NCBI GenBank assembly: GCA_963830545.1
Contig: CAWHMK010000001.1
Location: forward strand, 434,001 to 498,000
Source of the DNA: DATGJX01 sp963830545
Lineage (GTDB): Bacteria; Vulcanimicrobiota; Vulcanimicrobiia; Vulcanimicrobiales; Vulcanimicrobiaceae
Direction of reading: 5' to 3'
Length of the DNA: 64,000 bases
The notes below the pieces were generated by a model. It did no database searches. It saw only the letters and a program-made list of their open reading frames with translations, and had not been told where the DNA came from. How positions within the stretch are numbered: the first letter of the stretch is position 1; each line of letters opens with the position of its first letter. A program made the translations under genes and the position numbers. Shown here one piece after another: positions 1 to 7,750 of this stretch.

Positions 1-1
1 T

Positions 2-667
2 TTGCGCGGGGTGCTGTGCGCGACCGCGGGAAGCGGAGCGTCCCACGAGCTTCGTGAGGCGGCGACACTCGCGGTTCGCTACGGCCTGAGCCAGCCGGCA
101 GTCCTGGCGGCGATCGGTCTGTCCATTGAAGAGCAAATGCGCGGCGATTCGAATTCGGCATTGTCGACGGTAGAGCACGTGTTGCCCATTGCGAGGGAAT
201 CCGCATCGAAGCTGAATTTTGCGCACCTCTGTTTGCGCATCGCCGAGATGCGAACGGCGACGGGTCATCCGCGCAGGGCGCTCGATTTGCTGGAAGATGC
301 GCGTAACGCCTTTCCTATACGCAATTATGCATGGACGTACAACAACGTGCTTTCCGCGCGCGCATTTTGCGCCGCTCGCGAGTTCGTGCCGGCCAAGCAG
401 CGCGCGTCGGAAGCGGTGTCGGCCGCGCGATCGCAACGAAACGAACGCGTGGAGGGCGCCGCATTACTGGCATTGACGGAAAGTCTGATGGGACTCAATG
501 CGCGCAGCGAGGCTGTTGAGGCAGTGCAATGCGCGGTCGATTGCCTCGAACGCAGCGGTTATCCATCCGAACTCGCACGTGCGAATGCCATGGCCGCGAA
601 ACTCACCGGAAGACGGCGGTATCGCGAAGGTGCCGCGTTTGTGCCAATACGCGCCGCGTACGGATGA
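2..667 (+). CDS. TPR-like protein, C-terminal part (5' end cut by the window)
   Basis: An open frame enters from the left edge, so the annotated TTG at base 2 is only the edge of the window and the real start lies outside. The 221 visible residues are alpha-helical and rich in Ala, Arg and Glu, with degenerate 34-residue-like units (for example around ALDLLEDARNAF and AKQRASEAVSAARSQ) typical of TPR superhelices in bacterial signalling regulators. No DNA-binding or enzymatic motif is visible. It could be the tail of an AfsR/LuxR-type or STAND regulator like the one at 23.3 kb, but this is inference. A palindrome (695-715) follows its stop. Confidence 0.5.
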   Translation: MRGVLCATAGSGASHELREAATLAVRYGLSQPAVLAAIGLSIEEQMRGDSNSALSTVEHVLPIARESASKLNFAHLCLRIAEMRTATGHPRRALDLLEDARNAFPIRNYAWTYNNVLSARAFCAAREFVPAKQRASEAVSAARSQRNERVEGAALLALTESLMGLNARSEAVEAVQCAVDCLERSGYPSELARANAMAAKLTGRRRYREGAAFVPIRAAYG

Positions 668-694
668 CAACGACGCAATCTCACGTCACGATCG

Positions 695-715
695 TTCTAC
701 ACAGAAAGTGTAGAA
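695..715. promoter_or_regulatory. Perfect 8-bp inverted repeat with 5-nt loop
   Basis: TTCTACAC (695-702) and GTGTAGAA (708-715) are perfect complements around AGAAA. There is no run of T after it, so an intrinsic terminator is unlikely. It ends only 6 bases before the ATG at 722, so it could act as an operator or as a hairpin that covers the ribosome binding site of the next gene. Confidence 0.4.
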
Positions 716-721
716 GATGTC

Positions 722-1252
722 ATGCTCGCACTGGCACTCGCATCCGCGATGGCGTTGCAATCCACGTTCAATCTGACCGAACCGCAGCGTGAGGCGACGG
801 AAGTCGAAATGCGTTCACCTGCGCCGCCGCGACATTTTTCGACGGCTTCGGAGGCTGCGTATGCCGCGGCGCTGACCTATGGGAAAACGATTCTCTTCTT
901 CGAAGTAGGCGCGAAGGTCTACGTCGACAATGTGGCATCCGGACCGCGCTACAGCTTCGGACCGGAACTGTACGGACAAATCGACCCCGCCACGGATGCC
1001 CCCGAAATCACCTATCCGACGGATCAAACCGACGGCCATACCGCAATCGTCGGATTGTGGCACGAACACCCGACCGGCGATTCCTCCGACACGCTCTTTG
1101 GCCACGACGCGGACGTGCGCAACAACAAACAGGCGGTGTGGACCTCGGTCGGCATGCAATTCTTCGTGCAATATTGGGATGGAACGAACGTCGTGCCGCA
1201 ATGGACTGCCGAAACGGAAATTCCGGCGCTCTGCTCGGCGTGTGTCGTCTAA
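722..1252 (+). CDS. DUF4329-like (JAMM-related) small protein
   Basis: 176 residues. The first 13 residues are hydrophobic (MLALALASAMALQ) and could be a weak signal sequence. The body has the order expected of DUF4329 domains: a helix with EAAYAAAL, a strand with the glycine-rich FFEVGAKVYVD, then GLWHEHP followed by FGHDAD. HEHP with a downstream Asp resembles the HxHP...SxxD metal site of JAMM-fold enzymes, but the Ser is Gly here, so activity is uncertain. DUF4329 is best known from the C-terminal tips of RHS/polymorphic toxins, and a free-standing copy is less usual. No Rhs or immunity gene is adjacent. Start chosen at ATG 722, preceded by a weak AGAAG. Confidence 0.5.
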   Translation: MLALALASAMALQSTFNLTEPQREATEVEMRSPAPPRHFSTASEAAYAAALTYGKTILFFEVGAKVYVDNVASGPRYSFGPELYGQIDPATDAPEITYPTDQTDGHTAIVGLWHEHPTGDSSDTLFGHDADVRNNKQAVWTSVGMQFFVQYWDGTNVVPQWTAETEIPALCSACVV

Positions 1253-1257
1253 AGCGT

Positions 1258-2703
1258 CTACAGCGGCGGCGATTGGAACGCCGGTTTGCCCTCTTTCACG
1301 TAGCGTACGATATCGGGCACCTGCGGGTTGCGATAATACTTCAGCAAGAGCACACCCACGACAACTGCAGCGAGGGCGGCGAAACCAATGATGTACGGCA
1401 TCGTCGCCTCGATTCCGCCCAAAAGATTCGTTCCGCGCGTGTGCATCGCCACGCTGTGCGCGGTGAGCGGGCCGCTGATGAACCCCAGCGTCAACCGCAC
1501 GACTTCGACCGATGCAATCGCACGGACGATGATGTCGCGCGGCAGCGATAAACCGACGGTGAATAGGCCCGGCGTAATCGTAGCGCCCGCGCCGTAGCCG
1601 ATAAGGGCGAGACCGGACCATTGCGCTGCCGGGCCGCGATGCAGCAGATTTGCAAAAAGCAAACCGCTTCCGATGCAGATAGCGACGAGCCCCGACAACG
1701 TATACACCGGAACCCATTTCGTTTTCAAGACGAGTGCGAACAGTACGCCGGTGATAATCGTCATCACGAACCAGGGCCACGCGGTTGCGGCAATCTGCAT
1801 CGGCTCCAACGCGAGCACGCGCGTAGACGCCAAGTTGAAAATCTCGGTGTCCGCGACATAGATTGCATTGCCGGCGGCTGCGCCGGCGAAGCCGATGATT
1901 GCAAATGCGGCCATGACTTGGCTCATCGGAAGCAATGCGCGTTCGGGATCTTTCCGGTATTCGATCGCAATCAGCACGACGAACCCCGCGACACCCGCGA
2001 CAAACGGCACGATTGCCGGCGCGTACGTCCACGGATGCGCGGCTGCATTGCTGACGCCCGCGAACACGCACGCCATCGAGAACGCGCCGGTACTGATTGC
2101 AAACCAGTCTACGGGCATGCCCGCCTGTTTGGGTTCGTTCGGCGCAATCGTGAACAGCGCGGCAAGAAAACCGAGCGCAAGCACCGCGGCTTCGCCCCAA
2201 AAAAGCGGACGCCATAAACCCGCCTGCGCAAGCGGCGCGCAAACGACCGGCGCAAGCGTCGCGGCGCCGAACAGGCACGGCACCATCAGCGCAGCGCTGC
2301 CCGGAAAATATTTCGGGTCGAAATTCGTGAAGAGCGGCGGAAGCGCCACCATGAGAAACACGCCGCCGGCCCACCCCGCTGCGACGTTCACGACGATCAT
2401 CATCCAGTCGGAAACGCCCGATGCAAGCAGCACTGCGAAAACGACGTCGGCCGCAAGCATGCACAAGAATACCGTGCGGACGTTGTATCGCCGGATGAAT
2501 GCGGTGCCGATCAGTATCCCGAATACGAACGCCGCTTCATTGAAGAGCGGATACTGCAGCACGTTTGCCGGAGGTACGTGCAAATCTCGCGCTATCGCTT
2601 TCTCAAGCACCGGATACGCCGCCGTATTGATGAGCTGCGGGAACAGCGTTGCGACGACGATCGCAATGTTCATCGGATAGGAATTCTTTAGCGGAGCGCT
2701 CAT
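1258..2703 (-). CDS. MFS transporter (14-TM drug exporter type)
   Basis: 481 residues with about 14 hydrophobic segments, the size and pattern of DHA2/EmrB-like proton antiporters, though the usual LGRK loop is not evident. The N-terminus begins MSAPLKNSYPMNIAIVVATL. The open frame continues upstream to 2967 but runs into the divergent MFS gene, so ATG 2703 is the sensible start. Substrate cannot be told. It is divergent from the second MFS gene with about 90 bases between, so both may share one regulatory region. No regulator gene is adjacent. Confidence 0.8.
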   Translation of the reverse strand: MSAPLKNSYPMNIAIVVATLFPQLINTAAYPVLEKAIARDLHVPPANVLQYPLFNEAAFVFGILIGTAFIRRYNVRTVFLCMLAADVVFAVLLASGVSDWMMIVVNVAAGWAGGVFLMVALPPLFTNFDPKYFPGSAALMVPCLFGAATLAPVVCAPLAQAGLWRPLFWGEAAVLALGFLAALFTIAPNEPKQAGMPVDWFAISTGAFSMACVFAGVSNAAAHPWTYAPAIVPFVAGVAGFVVLIAIEYRKDPERALLPMSQVMAAFAIIGFAGAAAGNAIYVADTEIFNLASTRVLALEPMQIAATAWPWFVMTIITGVLFALVLKTKWVPVYTLSGLVAICIGSGLLFANLLHRGPAAQWSGLALIGYGAGATITPGLFTVGLSLPRDIIVRAIASVEVVRLTLGFISGPLTAHSVAMHTRGTNLLGGIEATMPYIIGFAALAAVVVGVLLLKYYRNPQVPDIVRYVKEGKPAFQSPPL

Positions 2704-2796
2704 CCTGCGGTTCTTGCCCGCGCGGCGGCTGCTCGACGCCGAACGCTTACCCGTCGGGCAGTGGGGAACGCCGGACTGCCCTTGAACTTTAAAGCC

Positions 2797-4374
2797 ATGT
2801 TCTATCGCTTGCCGTGCGAAGACCGGCCGTCCAGTGCGGCGCCGGCGCTCGCACGAGCCAAGTGCGGAGCTTGGGTGCTTGCCGCGACGATTCTCGGCTC
2901 GGCAATGCCGGGCATCGACGGGACCGCCGTAAACGTCGCGCTGCCGATCCTGCAGCACGATCTGCACGCGGGCTCGGCTGCGATGCAGTGGGTGATCGAA
3001 GGATACTCGCTCTTTCTCTCATCGCTGATCTTGGTCGGCGGATCGCTGGGCGATCATCTCGGACGCAAGCGCATGTTTCTTGCGGGCACGATACTCTTTG
3101 CCGCTTCTTCCGCGGCGTGCGCCGCATCGCAATCCATCGTGGAGCTCGTCGCGGCGCGCTGCATCCAAGGCGCCGGCGGCGCACTGCTCGTGCCGGAAAG
3201 CTTGGCGATCATCACCTCGTCGTTCGACGAGCGTGAACGCGGCGCCGCGATCGGTACGTGGTCCGGCTTTCTCGCCGCAACGATGGCAATCGGCCCGCTT
3301 CTCGGCGGCTGGCTCGTGCAGTCATTTTCCTGGCGGTTCGTGTTTCTGATCAACATCCCAATCGGTATCGTCGTGCTGCTCATCGCGGCGCGCTTCGTCG
3401 ACGAAAGCCGCGACGAGGAAAGCACCGGGCGCATCGACTGGCGCGGCGCTGCGATTGCGACATCGGCGCTCGGGCTGCTGACGTACGGCTTCATCACGCT
3501 GCAAACGGCCCAGTCACGTGTTTCCGGTTCGGCCGAAGTTGGGGCGGGCGCCGTGCTGCTTGCGCTTTTCGTTTTTACGGAGCATCGCAGCCGTGCGCCG
3601 ATGATTCCGCTCGGGATTTTCGGCTCGCGCACCTTTACGATTGCAAACGTCTACACGCTCGCGCTCTACGCCGCGCTCGGAGCCTCGCTGTTTTTCCTTC
3701 CGTTCAATCTCATCAACGTTCAGCGGTATACGCCCCTTGCCGCGGGAGCCGCACTTCTTCCGATGATTGTGCTGATGTTCGTGTCGTCGCGATGGTCGGG
3801 CGGCTTGGTTGCGCGAATCGGCGCGCGGCTTCCACTTATCATCGGCGCGATTTTCGCCGGCGCGGGATTCGTGGTCTTTGCATTCGCAGGAGTCGGCGGA
3901 ACCTATTGGGGCACGTTCTTTCCGGGCGTGCTGCTTCTGGGCATCGGCGCATCGACGTTCGTCGCGCCCCTCACCACAACGGTGATGAACGCTGCTCCAG
4001 CCGCACACGCCGGAAGTGCATCCGGCATCAACAACGCGGTTTCCCGCGTTGCGGGGCTGCTGGCGATCGCGCTGCTCGGTATCGTGATCGTCACGTCGGC
4101 CCATCATGCATTGGGGCGCTACGATTCGGCGCTTCCTGCCGATACGCGCCGCGCGCTCGAGAGCGACTCGCTCCTGAGCGGGCGCGCACCGGATCGCGGC
4201 ATTCCGCGCGTATTACGCTCACAGGCGCAGCGCGTCGTCGATCGCTCCTATCAGGCAGGATTTCACGATGTAATGCTCATCTGCGCACTGCTCGCATGGA
4301 CTGCAGCGGCGATGGCATTTTACATTCCGGGACGAACTTCCGCAGCCCATCGTGAGAAGGCGCGCGTCGTGTAG
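2797..4374 (+). CDS. DHA2-family MFS exporter (EmrB/QacA-like)
   Basis: About 525 residues and 14 predicted membrane segments. Recognisable motifs are motif C-like LGSAMPGIDGTAVNVALP in the first membrane helix, motif A GDHLGRKRMF after helix 2, and QWVIEGYSLFLSSLIL, all characteristic of QacA/EmrB drug exporters in the inner membrane. The frame opens at GTG 2761, but ATG 2797 puts a normal short cytoplasmic tail before the first helix. Neither has a good Shine-Dalgarno. It faces the other MFS gene divergently. Substrate unknown. Confidence 0.85.
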   Translation: MFYRLPCEDRPSSAAPALARAKCGAWVLAATILGSAMPGIDGTAVNVALPILQHDLHAGSAAMQWVIEGYSLFLSSLILVGGSLGDHLGRKRMFLAGTILFAASSAACAASQSIVELVAARCIQGAGGALLVPESLAIITSSFDERERGAAIGTWSGFLAATMAIGPLLGGWLVQSFSWRFVFLINIPIGIVVLLIAARFVDESRDEESTGRIDWRGAAIATSALGLLTYGFITLQTAQSRVSGSAEVGAGAVLLALFVFTEHRSRAPMIPLGIFGSRTFTIANVYTLALYAALGASLFFLPFNLINVQRYTPLAAGAALLPMIVLMFVSSRWSGGLVARIGARLPLIIGAIFAGAGFVVFAFAGVGGTYWGTFFPGVLLLGIGASTFVAPLTTTVMNAAPAAHAGSASGINNAVSRVAGLLAIALLGIVIVTSAHHALGRYDSALPADTRRALESDSLLSGRAPDRGIPRVLRSQAQRVVDRSYQAGFHDVMLICALLAWTAAAMAFYIPGRTSAAHREKARVV

Positions 4375-4414
4375 AGCTGCGTATCATTCGGGAAACTAGT
4401 CGTGGTGGGCTCCC

Positions 4415-4455
4415 AAAAAATTCGGCCGGCGGTACCACAAAATTCGGCCCATGGC
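4415..4455. repeat. Short direct repeat (AAAATTCGGCC twice)
   Basis: The 11-mer AAAATTCGGCC occurs at about 4418 and again about 18 bases later, within a 200-base stretch (4375-4579) that holds no gene. Its composition changes abruptly and it borders the KptA remnant. It may be the scar of an insertion or deletion; no transposase or inverted terminal repeats are visible. Confidence 0.25.
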
Positions 4456-4576
4456 CGGGAAACCCACGGTATCAGGTGGCCCGGTTTACCGGGGCGGGGT
4501 GCAACTGTGTTCGTGTACAATCGCTCGTGCGGTCCTAGGAGTGGGGATTCCTAAAGATAATTAACGCGAGCTCTAG

Positions 4577-4810
4577 CGGACGCACGGCCTACGTGCAATG
4601 GAAAGACAGCATGTGCATCTCTCGTACGATAGCGCGACGGCAGCGGTCCTCGGCGCGCGAAGCGGGAAGCCTGTCGTGTTGCGCGTCCTCGCATTCAAGA
4701 TGCATGAGGACGGCTTCGCCTTTTACCTCGCTCCGAACGGCGTGTGGCTTACCAACGAAGTCCCCCCGGGTTATATCGAGTTTCCGACTTCAGTAAAGAC
4801 GAGAAGGTAG
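4577..4810 (+). pseudogene. kptA: RNA 2'-phosphotransferase (KptA/Tpt1), C-terminal remnant
   Basis: The translated frame reads HGLRAMERQHVHLS, then GKPVVLRV, FYLAPNGVWLT and VPPGYIEF. This is the conserved second half of the NAD-dependent tRNA 2'-phosphotransferase family (normally about 180 residues). Homology starts before ATG 4598, right after an in-frame TAG at 4574-4576, and the N-terminal half with the catalytic Arg-His region is absent. The remaining 70-78 residues could not form a working enzyme. The upstream 200 bases contain no trace of the missing half in any frame that I could find. This is therefore a truncated relic, lying next to a lower-GC VOC gene. Confidence 0.75.
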
Positions 4811-4819
4811 GAGCACTTT

Positions 4820-5218
4820 TTAGCCATACCAGATTTCCCATGCGTCATCCGTGATTGTGATGTAGTTGCCATCGAGATCTTCGAACACAAAGGAACTCTT
4901 GCCGTCTTCATCTTCGGATGGAGCGAACACAGTAACGCCCCTACTCTTTAGTGTCGAATACAATTCTTTCGCATTGTGTGTCACAAGAGAAAATGCCCCA
5001 ACAGGATAATCATCGGTCATCAGCCGAAGCCGCGTCTCGCTATGCACTTGCAGCAATTGAATACTGGGAGACCTTACGCCTTGGAAAATCAGTGGTACCA
5101 GGCTATCCAATGCATACTCTGAAGGAAGTGCTCCTAGGTTCTTACCATACCACGCTACCGCTGCATCTACGTTGCTGACGGGAATAATAACCACGTCAAT
5201 TCCGCTAAAGTATTTCAC
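4820..5218 (-). CDS. VOC (glyoxalase/bleomycin-resistance fold) protein
   Basis: 132 residues with the two beta-alpha-beta-beta-beta halves of a VOC domain: DVVIIPVSNVDAAVAWYGKNLG at the N-terminus and FEDLDGNYITITD near the end. The final E/D-rich strand supplies a typical metal ligand position, but the substrate is unknown. AT content is clearly higher than in the surrounding genes, as is the leader, which suggests recent acquisition. GGAGG-like bases sit just before ATG 5218. It converges on the KptA remnant. Confidence 0.8.
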   Translation of the reverse strand: MKYFSGIDVVIIPVSNVDAAVAWYGKNLGALPSEYALDSLVPLIFQGVRSPSIQLLQVHSETRLRLMTDDYPVGAFSLVTHNAKELYSTLKSRGVTVFAPSEDEDGKSSFVFEDLDGNYITITDDAWEIWYG

Positions 5219-5437
5219 TCAACTTCCTCCAACACAATCAATGTCGGCATCGACTATTATAGTCTCAATTCTTGTTCGTCTGGGTCGGCGATGCTGTAAT
5301 GGTTTGTCCTCGCCTGATCTTATTTCTCGCGAATTTGCGCGCGAGCTCCGCCCTCTTCCGCGGATTCTTCAGTAACGTTCTGTAAATTCCAGAACTTGGT
5401 TGGTATTCCGGCGTTCGTTAACGCTGTCGCAGACCGA

Positions 5438-6141
5438 TTATTCAGAACATACTGTATACCTCCAGATGACGCTGCCGCCCAAAACGCTGGCGCGCAGGTG
5501 CGGAATCTGCCGCTCCAATGCGCGGGCAATCTCGCGAGGGCGCGCTTGCGTCACGCCGAATCGCGTCCGCCGGCTGGATCGTGGGATCGGGTGTGGACTG
5601 CGCGACGTCTAGACTGGAGATCACCGCCTTCGAGCTCGCTCAAGTCTTGCGAGTCGGCGCGAACCAGCAACGTGGTTTTCGATGCGACTTCAATGTGCGC
5701 GTTCGGATACAACGCGCGAAGCCGCCCCACTACGGCTCGCGGCTTGAGCACGTGCAGCGATATGACGTCGGTGTTCGGCGTTTGCGGATTACGCACGTCG
5801 ATGCCGGCTATAACCGTGCGCATCCGCTGCAGGTCATCCGGCAGCGCAACCACGATGACGGCGTTCGCGTGCGCGTCCACGCGAATGCGATATTGCGGAA
5901 AGAGTCCGCGCAACACGGACGCAGCGCGCTCGGCCGGAATGATGCTCACCGTGATGACTGCTGCTTGCGTAGGCGTTGGCGTGGCGCGCATCGCGGGACG
6001 CGCGCTGGCAACGTTATTGCAGTTTGATGCAAGCGCACCAAACAGTGCTACCGCGGCCAGAGCCATGGCGACCGTCCGTAGCCGCTTACTACAGCCCATT
6101 GCCCACCCGCGACCACTCGCGTAAGACTTCCGCGATGCCAA
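5438..6141 (-). pseudogene. Secretin-type N-domain protein, frameshifted
   Basis: The intact part (to about 5560) has a hydrophobic leader (about residues 22-40), then IIPAERAASVLRGLFPQ..IRVDAHANAVIVVALPDD, VIAGIDV and a second unit RLRALYPNAHIEVASKTTLLVRAD. These are repeated secretin N1/N2-like (GspD/PilQ) domains. Homology continues in other frames: VISSLDVAQSTP after one base too many near 5625, then VTQARPREIARALERQIPHL after another near 5568, ending at TAA 5438-5440. No C-terminal beta-barrel domain follows. Two breaks plus a missing secretin domain favour a decayed gene, although sequencing indels are possible. The start may be ATG 6099. Confidence 0.6.
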
Positions 6142-6310
6142 GGAGGCAGGCGGCTAGCCCGTTCTTAGGCGACCTGCCATGCGCTCCTGGCTCTCTAGTG
6201 TAACGATTTGGCTCTTGGAGACGGACCGTTTTAAATTGGGCTGTTTTGAAGCTTCGGCAAAGCTTACGGCGAAATCCATCGCATGAACGCATCAGTGGAT
6301 CGCTGGCCGG

Positions 6311-7228
6311 AGACTCAAACACAGTACCTGGAGCGACACGCAGGCCACGCTGCATCTGTGGACGCAGATCGTCGGCAAGATACGGTTGAAGCTCGAGCCG
6401 TTCGTCAACCATTGGTGGAACGTAACGCTGTATGTAACGCCGCGCGGATTGAGCACCTCACTCATGCCGTACGGCAGCGGACGCGCCTTCGAAATCGCCT
6501 TCGACTTTATCGCGCACGAATTGCGGATCGACGGTTGTGACGGCGAATCGGCACGCATTTCGCTCGAACCGATGAGCGTCGCCGAATTTTATCGGCGATT
6601 GATGGGCAAACTGCGCGCGCTCGACATCGACGTGCACATTCACAAAATGCCGAACGAGATCGCGGATGCGATTCCGTTCGACCGCGACGACGTGCACAAA
6701 TCATACGACCGCGCGGCCGTCGAACGGTTCTGGCGAATACTGCTGCAAGTCGATCGATTGCTGAAACGTTTCCGGGCGGGATTTGGAGGCAAGGCCAGCC
6801 CCGTGCATTTTTTCTGGGGAAGTTTCGACATGGCCCTAACGCGCTTTTCCGGGCGGACCGCACCGCCGCATCCGGGCGGCTTTCCGAACATGCCCGACTG
6901 GGCGACGCGCGAGGCATATTCACGCGAAGAACACAGCGTCGGCTTTTGGCCGGGCGGCTCCGGCATGGAAGCGGCGCTTTACGCGTACGCATATCCCGAA
7001 CCCGAGGGCTTTGCGAGCGCGAAGGTTTCGCCGGCGGCAGCGATGTGGAACGCGCAGCTGCGAGAGTTTCTTCTGCCGTACGATGCGGTTCGCGAATCCG
7101 CCGATCCCGACGCGGATGTCCTCGCGTTTTTTCAAACGACGTATGATGCGGCGGCAAGTTTGGCACACTGGGATCGCGCCTTGCTGGATCTGCCTATGCC
7201 GGAGGAGCAACCCACGACGGGTTCGTGA
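6311..7228 (+). CDS. DUF5996 family protein with damaged 5' end
   Basis: From TTG 6386 the frame gives 280 residues containing NHWWNVTLYVTPRGL, HKMPNEI, PVHFFWGSFDMALTRFSGR and FYTYAYPEP-like HSVGFWPGGSGM, which identify DUF5996 (function unknown). Family similarity begins earlier: the same frame upstream reads ATLHLWTQIVGKIRLKLEP, but there is no ATG or GTG between the TGA at 6284 and 6386. An ATG at 6283 in another frame (MNASVDRWPETQT) would supply the usual N-terminus if one base were lost near 6324. Its 3' end overlaps the convergent acetyltransferase by about 35 bases. Confidence 0.65.
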   Translation, partial: RLKHSTWSDTQATLHLWTQIVGKIRLKLEPFVNHWWNVTLYVTPRGLSTSLMPYGSGRAFEIAFDFIAHELRIDGCDGESARISLEPMSVAEFYRRLMGKLRALDIDVHIHKMPNEIADAIPFDRDDVHKSYDRAAVERFWRILLQVDRLLKRFRAGFGGKASPVHFFWGSFDMALTRFSGRTAPPHPGGFPNMPDWATREAYSREEHSVGFWPGGSGMEAALYAYAYPEPEGFASAKVSPAAAMWNAQLREFLLPYDAVRESADPDADVLAFFQTTYDAAASLAHWDRALLDLPMPEEQPTTGS

Positions 7229-7747
7229 GTCCCACCAGCACCGCGTCGCGCCACGCACCGTTGATGAACAGATAATCGCGTGCGTAGCCTTCCACGGCGA
7301 ACCCGAGTTTGCGAAGCACGCGGCCGCTGGACTCATTCGTCGGCTGATACTGGTTTCGATGCGGTGCAGATTCAGCGTTTCGAACGCGTACCGGATGACA
7401 CCGCCGGCCGCTTCCGTCGCATAACCGCGCCCTAATCGCGATTCATCTACCGAATATCCCAAAACGCTGGCGTGAATGACGCCGCGCCGAATGTTGGAAA
7501 GATTGACGATTGCAGCGATCTCGGGATTTCCGTGCTCGAAGACCGCGAATCGCGCGGCTAGTCCCGCTTGCGCTTGCGCGAGAAAGCCCGCGATTTGGCG
7601 CTCCTGAACTTCAAGCGTATAGAACGACCCATCGCGTGCGGGTTCCCACGGCTGCAAATGCGCGCGGTTGCGATCGAAATACGCAAGTTGGGCCGCAGCG
7701 TGACGCGAGGAAAGCGGCTCGAGCACGAGGCGATCGGTGTACAGCAC
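7194..7747 (-). CDS. GNAT acetyltransferase (RimJ/RimL type), frameshifted
   Basis: The N-terminal two thirds reads TDRLVLEPLSSRHAA, then YSVDESRLGRGYATEAAGGVIRYAF and NLHRIET: the acetyl-CoA loop (R/Q-x-x-G-x-G/A) of ribosomal-protein-Ser/Ala acetyltransferase-like GNATs. After HRIET the frame breaks (about 7350). One base away it continues as YQPTNESSGRVLRKLGF and RDAVLVGLTNP, the canonical end, stopping at TAG 7194-7196. Without the shift the frame runs on as nonsense to 6920. Either a sequencing deletion of one base or a recent inactivation. Substrate unknown. Confidence 0.7.
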
Positions 7748-7750
7748 GCG

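Noticed and set aside
815..2464. Long minus-strand open frame over the DUF4329 and MFS genes (549 residues)
   Set aside because: Arg- and Ala-rich with no domain; it is the out-of-frame shadow of the MFS gene and of the high GC sequence.
4375..4597. Structured RNA or tRNA
   Set aside because: Some GC-rich pairs are possible but no cloverleaf or known riboswitch consensus could be fitted.
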